In this document: positions 8,473-16,686 of the stretch, one piece after another
How the letters are laid out: every line of letters starts with the position of its first letter
Numbering within the stretch: the stretch's first letter is position 1
IMG/VR virus record: IMGVR_UViG_3300042458_001472
Coordinates: 1 to 33,624 of that record
DNA: 33,624 bases
Origin: a virus
Reading direction: 5' to 3' (one strand)
Translations under genes and position numbers: made by a program
The notes under the pieces: model-generated
What the model saw: the letters and a program-made list of their open reading frames with translations, nothing else
Told to the model about the DNA's origin: nothing
Databases searched by the model: none

Positions 8473-10181
8473 TGGCAATATTCTTCGGTAAGATCAGATG
8501 GAAAAATCTGCTTTCTACTGGTAACTCGTTCACGGAACTTGATCTGAGTGTTCCTGGGACTACTCTTATAGTTGGTGAAAACGGCGCAGGTAAGTCTACA
8601 GTTCTTGATGCTCTGACATTTGCCCTATTCGGTAAGCCTTTCCGTAATATCAACAAGCCTCAGCTCATCAATAGCATTACTAACCGTGATATGCTTGTTG
8701 AACTAGAGTTCAGAATCGGTAAGAACTCATATGTAATCAGCAGAGGCATGAAGCCTAATATCTTTGAAGTCTACTGTAATGATGTCCTTCTCAACCAAGA
8801 TGCTGAGATGAAGGACTATCAAGAGTTACTTGAACGAAAGATCTTAAAGACAAACTACAAGTCATTCTGTCAGGTAGTTGTTCTTGGGTCTGCATCATTT
8901 GTTCCATTCATGCAGTTGCCTGCCGGACAAAGACGAGCCATCATTGAAGACCTTCTAGACTTACAAGTCTTTACAGTGATGAATACGTTGCTCAAGTCTC
9001 AGATTCAAGAAAATGTAGATAAGATAGTTGAATGTAGTAATGAACAGAGGCTTATCAATGAAAAGATAAAGCTACTGAGAGCTCACCTGACGGAAATAAA
9101 GTCCAAAAGTGAGCAATTCATCAGAGAAAAGTTGACCACTGTTCAAGATCTAGAGTCTAAAGTCAAGGAAATTATTGAAAGTAGATCGGCACTTAAAACT
9201 CAGGCCGATTCTTTAATTGAGAAGACTATAGGTATAACTGGACTACAGTCCAAGCTAGACAAGATGAAGTCCATTAAGGTTCAGATGGAATCTAAATCTA
9301 CCACACTTGAAAAAGAAATGGAATTTTTCAAGACCAACTCCAATTGTCCTACATGCAAACAAGGTATTGATAAAAAGTTCAGCTGTGAGATAATCGACCA
9401 CAGAACCACCGAAATCAGTCAGATTGAGGATGGATTAAGACAATTAGGAGAGAGATACCTTGCGGTTCATGCACAGCTAGCGGAACTGATTGATCTTGAC
9501 ACACAATATAATAACTTGATGACTGATATCTCTCACGAGACTCTACGAATCAAGATGTACAGGGATCAGATTCAATCTATTAATAAGGAGATTGAAGAGG
9601 CCGAGAGTGAGACTAACTTTACCGGTGAGTCCAAGGTAGCGGACTTTGAATCTTCTCTGCATGAACTTACGATCAAGTATAATGAGTTGCAAGAAGACAA
9701 ACAAGTTCTTGCCGCCGCAACTATGATGCTCAAGGATGGCGGTATTAAGACTAAGATAGTCAATCAATACATTCCGATCATCAACAAGCTAATTAACAAG
9801 TACTTGAGTGAATTTGATCTGTTTGTACAATTTAATCTAGATGAACAATTCAACGAAGTCATAAAGTCTAGACACCGAGACGAATTTTCCTATGCATCAT
9901 TCAGTGAGGGTGAGAAGCAAAAGATCGACCTGGCCCTGTTGTTTACTTGGAGAGCAGTTGCTAAACTCAGAAATTCATTGAACACGAATCTATTGATTCT
10001 GGATGAAGTATTTGACTCAAGTTTGGATCAAACCGCAGCCGACGACTTGCTAAAAATACTTCAGGCCATCAGTCGTGAATCTAACGTTTTCATCATCTCT
10101 CACCGAGAGAACCTACATGACAAGTTTGAAAATGTCATCAAGTTCGTCAAGCATCAAAATTTCTCAAAAAGTGATCAATAG
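8472..10181 (+). CDS. 46: Recombination nuclease ATPase subunit, T4 gp46-like (Rad50 family)
   Basis: This 569-residue SMC-type ATPase matches T4 gp46 (560 aa). Walker A VGENGAGKS lies near residue 36. A long coiled coil is interrupted by a zinc hook CPTC near 292-295. The ABC signature SEGEKQKIDLALL is near 477, and Walker B LLILDEVFD near 506. It pairs with gp47 as the Mre11-Rad50 complex of the phage. The reading frame overlaps the end of gene 47 by one base. A new early-type promoter follows immediately after its stop. Confidence 0.95.
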   Translation: MAIFFGKIRWKNLLSTGNSFTELDLSVPGTTLIVGENGAGKSTVLDALTFALFGKPFRNINKPQLINSITNRDMLVELEFRIGKNSYVISRGMKPNIFEVYCNDVLLNQDAEMKDYQELLERKILKTNYKSFCQVVVLGSASFVPFMQLPAGQRRAIIEDLLDLQVFTVMNTLLKSQIQENVDKIVECSNEQRLINEKIKLLRAHLTEIKSKSEQFIREKLTTVQDLESKVKEIIESRSALKTQADSLIEKTIGITGLQSKLDKMKSIKVQMESKSTTLEKEMEFFKTNSNCPTCKQGIDKKFSCEIIDHRTTEISQIEDGLRQLGERYLAVHAQLAELIDLDTQYNNLMTDISHETLRIKMYRDQIQSINKEIEEAESETNFTGESKVADFESSLHELTIKYNELQEDKQVLAAATMMLKDGGIKTKIVNQYIPIINKLINKYLSEFDLFVQFNLDEQFNEVIKSRHRDEFSYASFSEGEKQKIDLALLFTWRAVAKLRNSLNTNLLILDEVFDSSLDQTAADDLLKILQAISRESNVFIISHRENLHDKFENVIKFVKHQNFSKSDQ

Positions 10182-10184
10182 CGG

Positions 10185-10213
10185 TTGACAAACACACTGT
10201 AATGTAGTACCAT
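10185..10213 (+). promoter_or_regulatory. Early promoter for the ligase operon
   Basis: TTGACA (10185-10190), a 17-bp spacer, and TACCAT (10208-10213), then a GAAGAGGA ribosome site before the ligase ATG. The -10 box is weak. Confidence 0.55.
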
Positions 10214-10237
10214 GAGCTCACACGAAGAGGATATATC

Positions 10238-11359
10238 ATGATTTTCCCTACGCTTTACAAGCGGACTTCCACCGGTGCTATCCAAGTCTGGCACCAGGAA
10301 GTTGAAGGTGATTCCTGGCGTACTGTGTCTGGCCAGATTGATGGACTGAAGGTAACTTCTGGTTGGCATAAGTGTCAGCCGAAGAATACGGGCAAGAAGA
10401 ACGGAACAACTGCCGAAGAGCAGGCCGTTCTTGAAGTGAAGGCTAAGTACAAGAAGAAGCTCGAGCTTGACTACTTCGAGCGGCTTGAGGATGTAGACAA
10501 TGACATCTACTTCAAGCCCATGCTTGCCGCTAAGTACAATGACCGAGTTAAGAAGATCAACTTCAAGACTAGGACTTGGTCCCAGCCCAAGCTGGATGGC
10601 ATGCGGTGTGTAGTGACATTGTCTGGCATGTTTTCTCGGGCAGGTAAGCGAGTGCTGTCTGCACCTCATATCCATGAATATATGCTTGCCAATGGCTATT
10701 GGGATGTTGATGACTCTCGCGTGTATGACGGAGAGCTTTATAATCACGAGCTGCATGAAGACTTTGATGAGCTCATGAGCATTGCTCGTCGTACCAAGCC
10801 TACTGAGGAAGATCTTGCCAAGTCTCGCAAAATGCTTCAGTTTCATATCTACGACATTACCAGTGATACCGAACAAACCTTTGCTGAGCGCTTTATTGCC
10901 ACCGCTCGGGTAAGTAGTGAATGTGGCATCATTCAGTATGTTCGTACTGATGAAGTTACCAGTCTTGAAGAGATTGATGCTAACTACGAGCAGTATCTTG
11001 AAGCTAACTACGAAGGTGAAATTGTTCGCATCAACGATACCTATCACAATAAGCGCTGCAATACGCTGCTGAAGCGCAAGGAGTTTATTGACGAAGAGTA
11101 TGAGATCGTTGACATTGTTGAAGGCAAGGGCAATCGTGGTGGCATTGCTGGTCGCGTCACTCTGAAGAAGGAGGATGGTAGAATCTTTGGTGCCGGCATT
11201 AAGGGTTCACATGACTATTCCCGTAAGCTTCTGGAAGAGAAGCACAAGTACATTGGCAATAGCTCTGAAGCTACCATTCGCTATTTTCGTTTGACGCCCG
11301 ATGGCATTCCCCGCTTTCCGGTTGCTGTGTTCTTGTATGAAGGTGGGAGAAAGGAATAA
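10238..11359 (+). CDS. ATP-dependent DNA ligase
   Basis: This 373-residue nucleotidyltransferase seals nicks in DNA. The adenylation motif KLDGMR (active Lys near residue 116) is followed by motif III (YDGELYNH), motif IV (YEGEIVRIND), and motif V around GRVTLKKEDG, then an OB-fold tail. The first 80 or so residues form an extra N-terminal module (YKRTSTGAIQVWHQEV...) reminiscent of WGR domains seen in some viral ligases. It is shorter than T4 gp30 (487 aa) and from another ligase branch. Its stop overlaps the next start (TAATG). Confidence 0.9.
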   Translation: MIFPTLYKRTSTGAIQVWHQEVEGDSWRTVSGQIDGLKVTSGWHKCQPKNTGKKNGTTAEEQAVLEVKAKYKKKLELDYFERLEDVDNDIYFKPMLAAKYNDRVKKINFKTRTWSQPKLDGMRCVVTLSGMFSRAGKRVLSAPHIHEYMLANGYWDVDDSRVYDGELYNHELHEDFDELMSIARRTKPTEEDLAKSRKMLQFHIYDITSDTEQTFAERFIATARVSSECGIIQYVRTDEVTSLEEIDANYEQYLEANYEGEIVRINDTYHNKRCNTLLKRKEFIDEEYEIVDIVEGKGNRGGIAGRVTLKKEDGRIFGAGIKGSHDYSRKLLEEKHKYIGNSSEATIRYFRLTPDGIPRFPVAVFLYEGGRKE

Positions 11360-11883
11360 TGAATATGGATATTATGAGGCGAGCTGTGAATTTTGGTGCA
11401 GAGTTAGGCGCTGGAGCGCCATTCAATTTTCTAAATCCGCCGTTTGAGCCTATTGAATTTGCTCAAAGTCTGGTAAAGACCATGTACGATGCAGGTGGTA
11501 TTTGTCTAGCAGCACCTCAAGTTGGGGTTGATGTTCAGGCATTTGCTATGCGTGGAGCCCCAGAGAACTTTGTCTGTTTCAATCCACGAATTGTCTTTAA
11601 GAGTGATGAACAGATAGTCCTTGAAGAGACTTCACTCTCTTATCCAGGTCTCATTGTAAAGATTAAGCGTCCTAAGACCATCAGGGTTCGCTTTATGACT
11701 CCTAATGGTGAGACTAGGACTGATGTATTTGAAGGCCTTACTGCTAGGACTTTCCAGCATTGTATGGACATTCTCTCGGGTGAGCCTTTCTACACGAAGG
11801 CTAACTTTTTTCACCGAGAGCAGGCACTGAGGAAGTGGAAGAAGAAATTTAAGGGTTTACAGTTCAAGACTTCTATGGTATAG
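11359..11883 (+). CDS. Peptide deformylase-like protein with degenerate active site
   Basis: This 174-residue protein has the peptide deformylase fold pattern. Motif I reads GICLAAPQVG (near 46-55; usually GxGLAAPQ). Motif II reads ETSLSYPG (near 90; usually EGCLS). Motif III reads QHCMDI (near 133; usually QHExDH). The metal-binding Cys of motif II is Ser, the catalytic Glu of HExxH is Cys, and the second His is Ile. As read, it should not bind the catalytic metal or remove formyl groups. It may be a binding protein or a decaying enzyme. It is co-transcribed with the ligase gene. Confidence 0.82.
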   Translation: MNMDIMRRAVNFGAELGAGAPFNFLNPPFEPIEFAQSLVKTMYDAGGICLAAPQVGVDVQAFAMRGAPENFVCFNPRIVFKSDEQIVLEETSLSYPGLIVKIKRPKTIRVRFMTPNGETRTDVFEGLTARTFQHCMDILSGEPFYTKANFFHREQALRKWKKKFKGLQFKTSMV

Positions 11884-11909
11884 TCAATCTGTAACCAACG
11901 GAGACCACC

Positions 11910-12452
11910 GTGAATATCTTCTACATCGATCGTGATCCACACCAAGCAGCTAAGTGGATGGTTGACAAGCATGTAGTAAAGATGATTCTAGAATCCGCTC
12001 AGTTGCTTTCTACCGCACATCGTGTCCTTGACGGCCGTATGTTTACCGGTAAGACGGCAACTGGGCGCAATGTTAAGCGCTTTGAACTGCCAGATGCTCG
12101 TAACGGTGTTATCTATGTGGCAACGCATGTTAACCATCCTTCGGCCGTCTGGGCTCGTACTGCGGTCAAGAATTATAACTGGCTGTATGAGCATTTTCAT
12201 GCTCTTGGCCAAGAATATACCCATCGCTATAACAAAATCCATAAGTGCTTTCATGGTGAGATGGCATATATGCTGGCATCGCCGCCTCTCAATCTTCGTG
12301 CTTATGAGATGACTAAGATTCCATCTGCTATGGATGATCAGTATGTTATTAGCACTGATCCTCTTACCAACTACAGAAACTATTACAAGCTTGGTAAGAA
12401 GAAACTTCACGCTTATACTAGGCGGGATCCTCCGCCATGGCTAAACGCGTAA
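11910..12452 (+). CDS. Pyr_excise-like phage protein (pyrimidine dimer glycosylase-related family)
   Basis: This 180-residue protein starts MNIFYIDRDPHQAAKWMVDKHVVKMILESAQLL, a pattern common in T4-type phages. Such proteins are often placed in or near the Pyr_excise family (T4 endonuclease V-related). Other conserved parts are NHPSAVWARTAVKNYNWLYEH, EYTHRYNKIHKC and the C-terminal YRNYYKLGKKKLHAYTRRDPP. The start is GTG with CGGAG upstream. Glycosylase activity has not been inferred from catalytic residues, so a repair role is a family-level suggestion only. Confidence 0.65.
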   Translation: MNIFYIDRDPHQAAKWMVDKHVVKMILESAQLLSTAHRVLDGRMFTGKTATGRNVKRFELPDARNGVIYVATHVNHPSAVWARTAVKNYNWLYEHFHALGQEYTHRYNKIHKCFHGEMAYMLASPPLNLRAYEMTKIPSAMDDQYVISTDPLTNYRNYYKLGKKKLHAYTRRDPPPWLNA

Positions 12453-12552
12453 GATGCCTTTTAAAGTTACCAGGGTCATACATTTTATAGCAGTTAGAAC
12501 ATTCAATTTTTAAAGGATTTTTAGTTCTGTTTATCTTGCCTCAATGCCGGTG
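12438..12552 (-). pseudogene. Remnant of a homing endonuclease zinc-finger tail (tentative)
   Basis: On the minus strand this otherwise empty gap encodes about 30 residues containing KIECSNCYKMYDPGNFKRHL, followed by a few more codons and a stop near 12438. The CxxC...GNFKRH pattern is like the small zinc-finger tails of phage HNH and GIY-YIG homing endonucleases. Upstream the frame is blocked by a stop at about 12545, and no start or nuclease core remains. I read it as the trace of a lost endonuclease gene. Chance resemblance remains possible because the segment is short. Confidence 0.35.
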
Positions 12553-12579
12553 CTTGTGTAATGAACGGAGTTATTTTGC

Positions 12580-12954
12580 ATGACTGATATGTACAACGAT
12601 GTTAAGAAGTTCCAGATTGCTTGCGAGCTGAATGTCGGAACTGAACCAAAGCTCCCTGATGAGAATGAGCGTGACTTGCGGCGCCGACTTCTCACCGAGG
12701 AATATAACGAGTATATGCAAGCCGAAAGTGAGGATGATATTGTAGAGATTGCCGATGCTCTGGCAGATATCATTTACATTGCTTGTGGCACTGCAGTATC
12801 CTATGGCATCCCGCTTAATCGGGTATTTGATGAAGTCCATCGGTCTAATATGGCAAAGCTTGTTGATGGCAAGGTCATCCGTCGTGCCGATGGTAAGATC
12901 TTGAAGCCCGATGGTTGGACACCGCCTGACACCAAGGCCGCGGTTTTCGGTTGA
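12580..12954 (+). CDS. MazG-like nucleoside triphosphate pyrophosphohydrolase
   Basis: This 124-residue all-alpha NTP pyrophosphatase-like protein carries the metal-binding pattern LLTEEYNEYMQA (EExxE, near 37-48) followed by EIADALADIIYIACGTA (ExxD, near 56-72). Both are hallmarks of the MazG/HisE superfamily. Such phage enzymes hydrolyse unwanted or alarmone nucleotides and can restrain host stress responses. The C-terminal part (RSNMAKLVDGKVIRRADGKILKPDGW) matches phage members of the family. An ACGGAG ribosome site precedes it. Confidence 0.85.
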   Translation: MTDMYNDVKKFQIACELNVGTEPKLPDENERDLRRRLLTEEYNEYMQAESEDDIVEIADALADIIYIACGTAVSYGIPLNRVFDEVHRSNMAKLVDGKVIRRADGKILKPDGWTPPDTKAAVFG

Positions 12955-12968
12955 CAACATAAACATCG

Positions 12969-13019
12969 AGAAATTGTATCCTAATCCATACCGTCTAAAT
13001 AAACTAGGATACAATTTCT
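12969..13019 (+). promoter_or_regulatory. 15-bp perfect inverted repeat in the leader of the sugar cluster
   Basis: AGAAATTGTATCCTA (12969-12983) and TAGGATACAATTTCT (13005-13019) are perfectly complementary, with a 21-nt AT-rich loop. The hairpin ends three bases before the ribosome site CTTGGAGAC of the next gene (GTG at 13035). It has no T-run, so control of translation or RNA processing is more likely than termination. A TTGACA at 12951 lies just upstream, but the matching -10 is weak. Confidence 0.6.
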
Positions 13020-13034
13020 ACTTGGAGACAATCT

Positions 13035-13334
13035 GTGACAGAAGTTCGTGATACTTCCATTGACTATGAAGACTTAGTAGGTTATAAAGCCAAGGAGACG
13101 ATCCCAACGGACCTGTCTCTGTTTCTTGGTGAGCAAGCAGAACACAAGCTGCACATTAAACCGAAGCCCGTTGATCCAGACTTCCCTGAGGACTGGCAAA
13201 ATCTCTATGTGAACTTTCGCTCCGAGAAGGACTTCATCGAGTTTATGAAGCTCATTGATGAAGTACCTGGGCCCAAGACCAATACAGTTATCTTTTCTAA
13301 GGAAAAAGATAACGGACTCCTTAATTTTTTCTAA
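13035..13334 (+). CDS. Small phage domain protein, paralogue of the next gene (99 aa)
   Basis: The start is GTG with TTGGAGAC upstream. Residues about 52-92 (DWQNLYVNFRSEKDFIEFMKLIDEV...TNTVIFSKEK) have the same layout as the central part of the next gene product. I recall this small alpha/beta module (YxxLxVxFxxxxDxxxFxxLI...TxKTxxIWxP) from phage proteins linked to ParB-like and glycosyltransferase genes. No catalytic motif is evident. It is the first gene of the compact cluster leading to the glycosyltransferase. Confidence 0.75.
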   Translation: MTEVRDTSIDYEDLVGYKAKETIPTDLSLFLGEQAEHKLHIKPKPVDPDFPEDWQNLYVNFRSEKDFIEFMKLIDEVPGPKTNTVIFSKEKDNGLLNFF

Positions 13335-13344
13335 GGGCTATATA

Positions 13345-13611
13345 ATGAAACTTATTGCTAGATCGGCGCAAGAGTTGCAAGACAACTGGCGCAATCCATA
13401 CATGCAGTGGTATGCGGCAGGTATGCCTTCGTTTGTCACCGGTGACTTATCTCCATATAAACAGATCAAGCTCAAGTTTAAGACTATGGAAGATCGGCAA
13501 GCATTTGCTGAACTAGTCAACATGCAGCTGACTGAAAAGACCGCAGTGATTTGGTTTCCCGACAAGGGCCGTGAGAAGAACAATATGAATAGGATTGTTG
13601 AAGATGTCTGA
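13345..13611 (+). CDS. Small phage domain protein, second copy (88 aa)
   Basis: This 88-residue protein contains YKQIKLKFKTMEDRQAFAELVNMQLTEKTAVIWFP, the more typical form of the module shared with the previous gene. The protein starts at the ATG after AAGGGC. Longer upstream extensions would overlap the previous gene. Its last codons overlap the start of the glycosyltransferase, so they are coupled. The function is unknown. Tight linkage suggests it helps the glycosyltransferase or binds the same substrate. Confidence 0.78.
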   Translation: MKLIARSAQELQDNWRNPYMQWYAAGMPSFVTGDLSPYKQIKLKFKTMEDRQAFAELVNMQLTEKTAVIWFPDKGREKNNMNRIVEDV

Positions 13612-14560
13612 TAAGATCTTTCATCCTACCACTCAGCGCTATCCGATCTATATCATTTCGAAGGGCCGCTGGGATACTAGGTATACTAGTAAAGCTCTAG
13701 ATCGTATGGGTGTCGACTACATGATTGCAGTCGAGCCACAAGAGTACGATAACTATGCAGCGGTTATTGATCCCAAGAAGGTCCTGACTCTTCCATTCAG
13801 TAATCACGGAAAGGGTTCTGGTCCTGCTCGTAACTGGTGTTGGGAACATTCTCAAGCTCACGGTTATGATCGACATTGGCTTATGGATGATAACATCTTT
13901 GAGTTCTGGCGCTTTCACCAAAACAAGCGGTATCGTGTTGAACAAGGCTCTGCTTGCTTCCGCTCGACTGAAGATTTTGTAGATCGCTTCGAGAATGTAG
14001 CACTGGCAGGTCTTCAGTATAAGTTCTTCTGTGTCGACGACTATCCGTATCCTCCTTACATCTTGAATACGCGTATCATGTCATGCTTCTTGATTGATAA
14101 TAATTGCCCACACAAGTGGCGTGGTCGCTACAACGAAGACGTTGACTTGTCTATCCGAGTGCTCAAGGAAGGCCTCTGTACGATGCTTTTCTATTCTTTC
14201 CTGTGTGGTAAGGCTAGGACTGGTACTGTTAAGGGCGGCAACACATCTGAAGTCTATAACAACTATGAAGCTGATGCATCACTTCGTAAGTCACAAATGC
14301 TTGTCGAAATGCATCCTGATGTGGTGACTTTGCAGGAAAGGTATGGTAGAATACATCATCACGTTGACCTTGAAGCCATCGTGAATAAGAACGGTCAGCC
14401 AGCCCGACTGAATCCGTTGATCCTTAAGAAGGACGTGAAGATTTTGAACAAGACTGATAACTATGGCATGAAGCTGATCCGTGAGTGGAACACCGATCAA
14501 GCACATGAGGATGTTGATTACTCTGAACTTGTATATCCGCAGGGACGAAAGAATTACTGA
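13604..14560 (+). CDS. TET-associated-type glycosyltransferase (TAGT-like)
   Basis: This protein has 318 residues. The N-terminal segment RYPIYIISKGRWDTRYTSKAL (12-32), VEPQEYDNYAAVIDP, the GPARNWCWEHS segment and the metal/nucleotide-sugar motif WLMDDNI (92-98) match the family of phage glycosyltransferases described near TET/JBP and base-modification genes. RGRYNEDVDLSIR (near 183) is a second likely active-site region. These enzymes are proposed to add sugars to modified DNA bases. The sugar donor here may be UDP-GalA or UDP-GlcA, because the next two genes make such sugars. No TET or DNA methyltransferase gene lies in this window. Confidence 0.82.
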   Translation: MSDKIFHPTTQRYPIYIISKGRWDTRYTSKALDRMGVDYMIAVEPQEYDNYAAVIDPKKVLTLPFSNHGKGSGPARNWCWEHSQAHGYDRHWLMDDNIFEFWRFHQNKRYRVEQGSACFRSTEDFVDRFENVALAGLQYKFFCVDDYPYPPYILNTRIMSCFLIDNNCPHKWRGRYNEDVDLSIRVLKEGLCTMLFYSFLCGKARTGTVKGGNTSEVYNNYEADASLRKSQMLVEMHPDVVTLQERYGRIHHHVDLEAIVNKNGQPARLNPLILKKDVKILNKTDNYGMKLIREWNTDQAHEDVDYSELVYPQGRKNY

Positions 14561-15522
14561 TGACTAGGATCCTTGTTACTGGAGCCGCTGGCTTCATTGG
14601 CTTTCATCTTTGCAAGCGCCTGTCCGATAATCCTGAGCACACCGTGTTCGGGTTGGACAACTTTAGTGACTACTATGATGTGGATCTCAAGAAGACACGA
14701 GCGGGAATCCTTGACGAGTCCTATGGTGTTCCGGTAGTAAAGAAGGATCTTAGAGACAAGAATAGGCTTGAAGAGTACTTCAAGCTCATGGAATTTGATT
14801 TGGTGATTCATCTTGCGGCATCAGTAGGTGTTCGACACTCGTATGATAATGCAATGGAATACATCGACAACAATGTAGTGGGCACGCAGAACCTTATTGA
14901 ATTCTGTAAGGCAAAGAAGATCAAGAAGGTCATCTATGCTTCTACTTCATGTGTTATGGCTGGCAATCCTTTGCCATGGGTTGAAGATATGCCTACCGGT
15001 CATCAACTCAATCCGTATGGCTATACTAAGCGCATGAACGAATGCCAGTTCATGACTTCGGGTCTTCAGAACACCATCGGACTTCGATTCTTTACAGTTT
15101 ATGGTCCGTATGGTCGACCTGATATGGCGCTCTTTCAGTTTGCAGATGCTGCTGTGAATGACAAGACCATCGATGTTTTCAACTTCGGAAACATGAAACG
15201 TGACTTCACTTATGTGGATGATATTGTCTCAGGCATAAATCTAGTTGTCAATCGGATTGTAGCGCTCGAAGTACCTATGAATGAGATCTACAACATCGGC
15301 CGCGGTCGTCAGGTTAATCTCATGGACTTTATCTCTGAGATTGAAAAGAACTTTGGTCGTGAGATTAAGAAGAACTTGATACCCCAACATCCGGCAGATA
15401 CTTTAGAGACCTGGTCTGACACCAGTAAGCTTCAGTCACTCGGGTGGAAGCCTACAACTTCTATTCCTGCAGGTGTGGCTAAATTTGCTGAGTGGTATAA
15501 GCATTATTATGGAGTGAACTAA
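14560..15522 (+). CDS. NAD-dependent nucleotide-sugar epimerase, UDP-glucuronate 4-epimerase-like
   Basis: This 320-residue extended short-chain dehydrogenase has the Rossmann motif GAAGFIGFHL (8-17), the GLDNFSDYYDV segment, the Ser/Thr region YASTSC, and catalytic YGYTK (YxxxK, near 155). The tracts GLRFFTVYGPYGRPDMALFQF, KRDFTYVDDIVSGI and HPADTLETWSDTSKLQSLGWKP are typical of the CapI/GAE group that converts UDP-GlcA to UDP-GalA. UDP-glucose 4-epimerase activity is the main alternative. It overlaps the genes on both sides (TGATG and TAATG). It lies directly before the dehydrogenase that would supply UDP-GlcA. Confidence 0.85.
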   Translation: MTRILVTGAAGFIGFHLCKRLSDNPEHTVFGLDNFSDYYDVDLKKTRAGILDESYGVPVVKKDLRDKNRLEEYFKLMEFDLVIHLAASVGVRHSYDNAMEYIDNNVVGTQNLIEFCKAKKIKKVIYASTSCVMAGNPLPWVEDMPTGHQLNPYGYTKRMNECQFMTSGLQNTIGLRFFTVYGPYGRPDMALFQFADAAVNDKTIDVFNFGNMKRDFTYVDDIVSGINLVVNRIVALEVPMNEIYNIGRGRQVNLMDFISEIEKNFGREIKKNLIPQHPADTLETWSDTSKLQSLGWKPTTSIPAGVAKFAEWYKHYYGVN

Positions 15523-16391
15523 TGCAAATTGCAATTATCGGGCATGGATTTGTTGGGAAGGCTGTAGATTATGGCTTCCCTGATAATATGTGTCAGAAGA
15601 TCATCATTGATCCGAAGTATGGAAATTCAGTTGATGATCTTCTGACTCTAGATATTTCTTATGCTTTTGTCTGTGTTCCTACTCCTATGGGAGCAGACGG
15701 AAAGATTGATGCATCAATCATCAACAATGTTATTGAGAAGCTCAAGCTTCATCCGAGTGTAACAATCATTATCAAGTCAACTGTGACTCCGGATATCATC
15801 GAAAATCTACTTAATATGGTTGACTCATCTGATCGGATGGTGTATAATCCAGAGTTCCTTACCGAAAAGAGTGCAAATGAGGATTTTGTCAATCCTTTCA
15901 TGCATATTCTTGGTGGCAATCCTACAGCTACGGAAAAAGTAGAACATCTATATAAGTTCTATAGCATCTGTAAGCCTTGCCCGACATATCATATGACCGC
16001 AGTAGAAGCAAGTTTTGTTAAGTATGGCATTAACAGCTATCTTGCTAGTAAGGTCCTGTGGTTCAATCAGTTTTATGATGTGGTCAACAAGCATGGATCT
16101 AATTTCGGTAAAGTCGTAGGTGCTATTACGGCTGATAGTCGTGTTGGTCGTTCTCACACAACAGTTCCTGGCTTTGATGGTAGGCGAGGCTATGGTGGTG
16201 CTTGTTTCCCTAAGGATACATCTGCTTTGGCTCACTTTGCAGATGGTCTTGGTGTAGATATGACTGTGTTGAAGGAAGTCATTAGCTCCAACAACAAGTA
16301 TAGGAAGCTCTACAAGAAGGATGCTCGTGAATTAGAGCAAAAAGTTACATTTAGCAATACCTTTGGAAAGGATACCGATGGATTTGAGTGA
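15522..16391 (+). CDS. UDP-glucose 6-dehydrogenase-like enzyme, short form
   Basis: This 289-residue protein of the UDP-glucose/GDP-mannose dehydrogenase family has the NAD motif IIGHGFVGKA (4-13), CVPTPMGADGKID, STVTPDII, the central helix segment SFVKYGINSYLASKVLWFNQ, and the catalytic Cys in GGACFPKDTSAL (near 225). The reaction would oxidise UDP-glucose to UDP-glucuronate. The usual family length is about 400-450 residues. Here the C-terminal nucleotide-sugar domain is missing, and the protein ends soon after the catalytic Cys domain. Its end overlaps the next gene by 14 bp. Confidence 0.83.
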   Translation: MQIAIIGHGFVGKAVDYGFPDNMCQKIIIDPKYGNSVDDLLTLDISYAFVCVPTPMGADGKIDASIINNVIEKLKLHPSVTIIIKSTVTPDIIENLLNMVDSSDRMVYNPEFLTEKSANEDFVNPFMHILGGNPTATEKVEHLYKFYSICKPCPTYHMTAVEASFVKYGINSYLASKVLWFNQFYDVVNKHGSNFGKVVGAITADSRVGRSHTTVPGFDGRRGYGGACFPKDTSALAHFADGLGVDMTVLKEVISSNNKYRKLYKKDARELEQKVTFSNTFGKDTDGFE

Positions 16392-16686
16392 TAAATATCC
16401 ACAGTTGAAGGACACCCCATTCAAGTACAATGAGGGTAATATCCTAGACGAACTTCATGCATATATCAAAAAGTCCTATGGTAGTCACTACGGTGACCGT
16501 GTCCAAGCACAAGACCTTATAGTCTCGTCAGGGCATGGAGAAGGATTCTACATGGGCAATATCATCAAGTATGCATCAAGATATGGTAAAAAGAATGGTC
16601 ATAGTAAGGATGATCTAATGAAGGTCCTTCACTATACTGTACTTGCTTTAAACTACCACAACACACATTATGAAAAGGATAAGTAA
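16378..16686 (+). CDS. DUF3310-like phage protein
   Basis: This 102-residue protein has the C-terminal block GEGFYMGNIIKYASRYGKKNGHSKDDLMKVLHYTVLAL, which is the conserved core of the DUF3310 phage family. The function is unknown, although a link to nucleotide metabolism is often assumed. I chose the ATG at 16378 because GGAAAGGA lies five bases upstream. The start overlaps the dehydrogenase gene. Its stop overlaps the next start (TAATG). It is an odd partner inside a sugar cluster. Confidence 0.78.
   Translation: MDLSDKYPQLKDTPFKYNEGNILDELHAYIKKSYGSHYGDRVQAQDLIVSSGHGEGFYMGNIIKYASRYGKKNGHSKDDLMKVLHYTVLALNYHNTHYEKDK

Noticed and set aside
10175-11047. Long minus-strand frame opposite the DNA ligase gene
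   Set aside because: It is a shadow of a well-supported ligase gene and shows no ribosome site or recognisable family.
12951-12979. Strong early promoter before the sugar cluster
   Set aside because: TTGACA is perfect but the -10 at 17 bp is TTGTAT and overlaps the hairpin arm, so it is kept only as a weak possibility.
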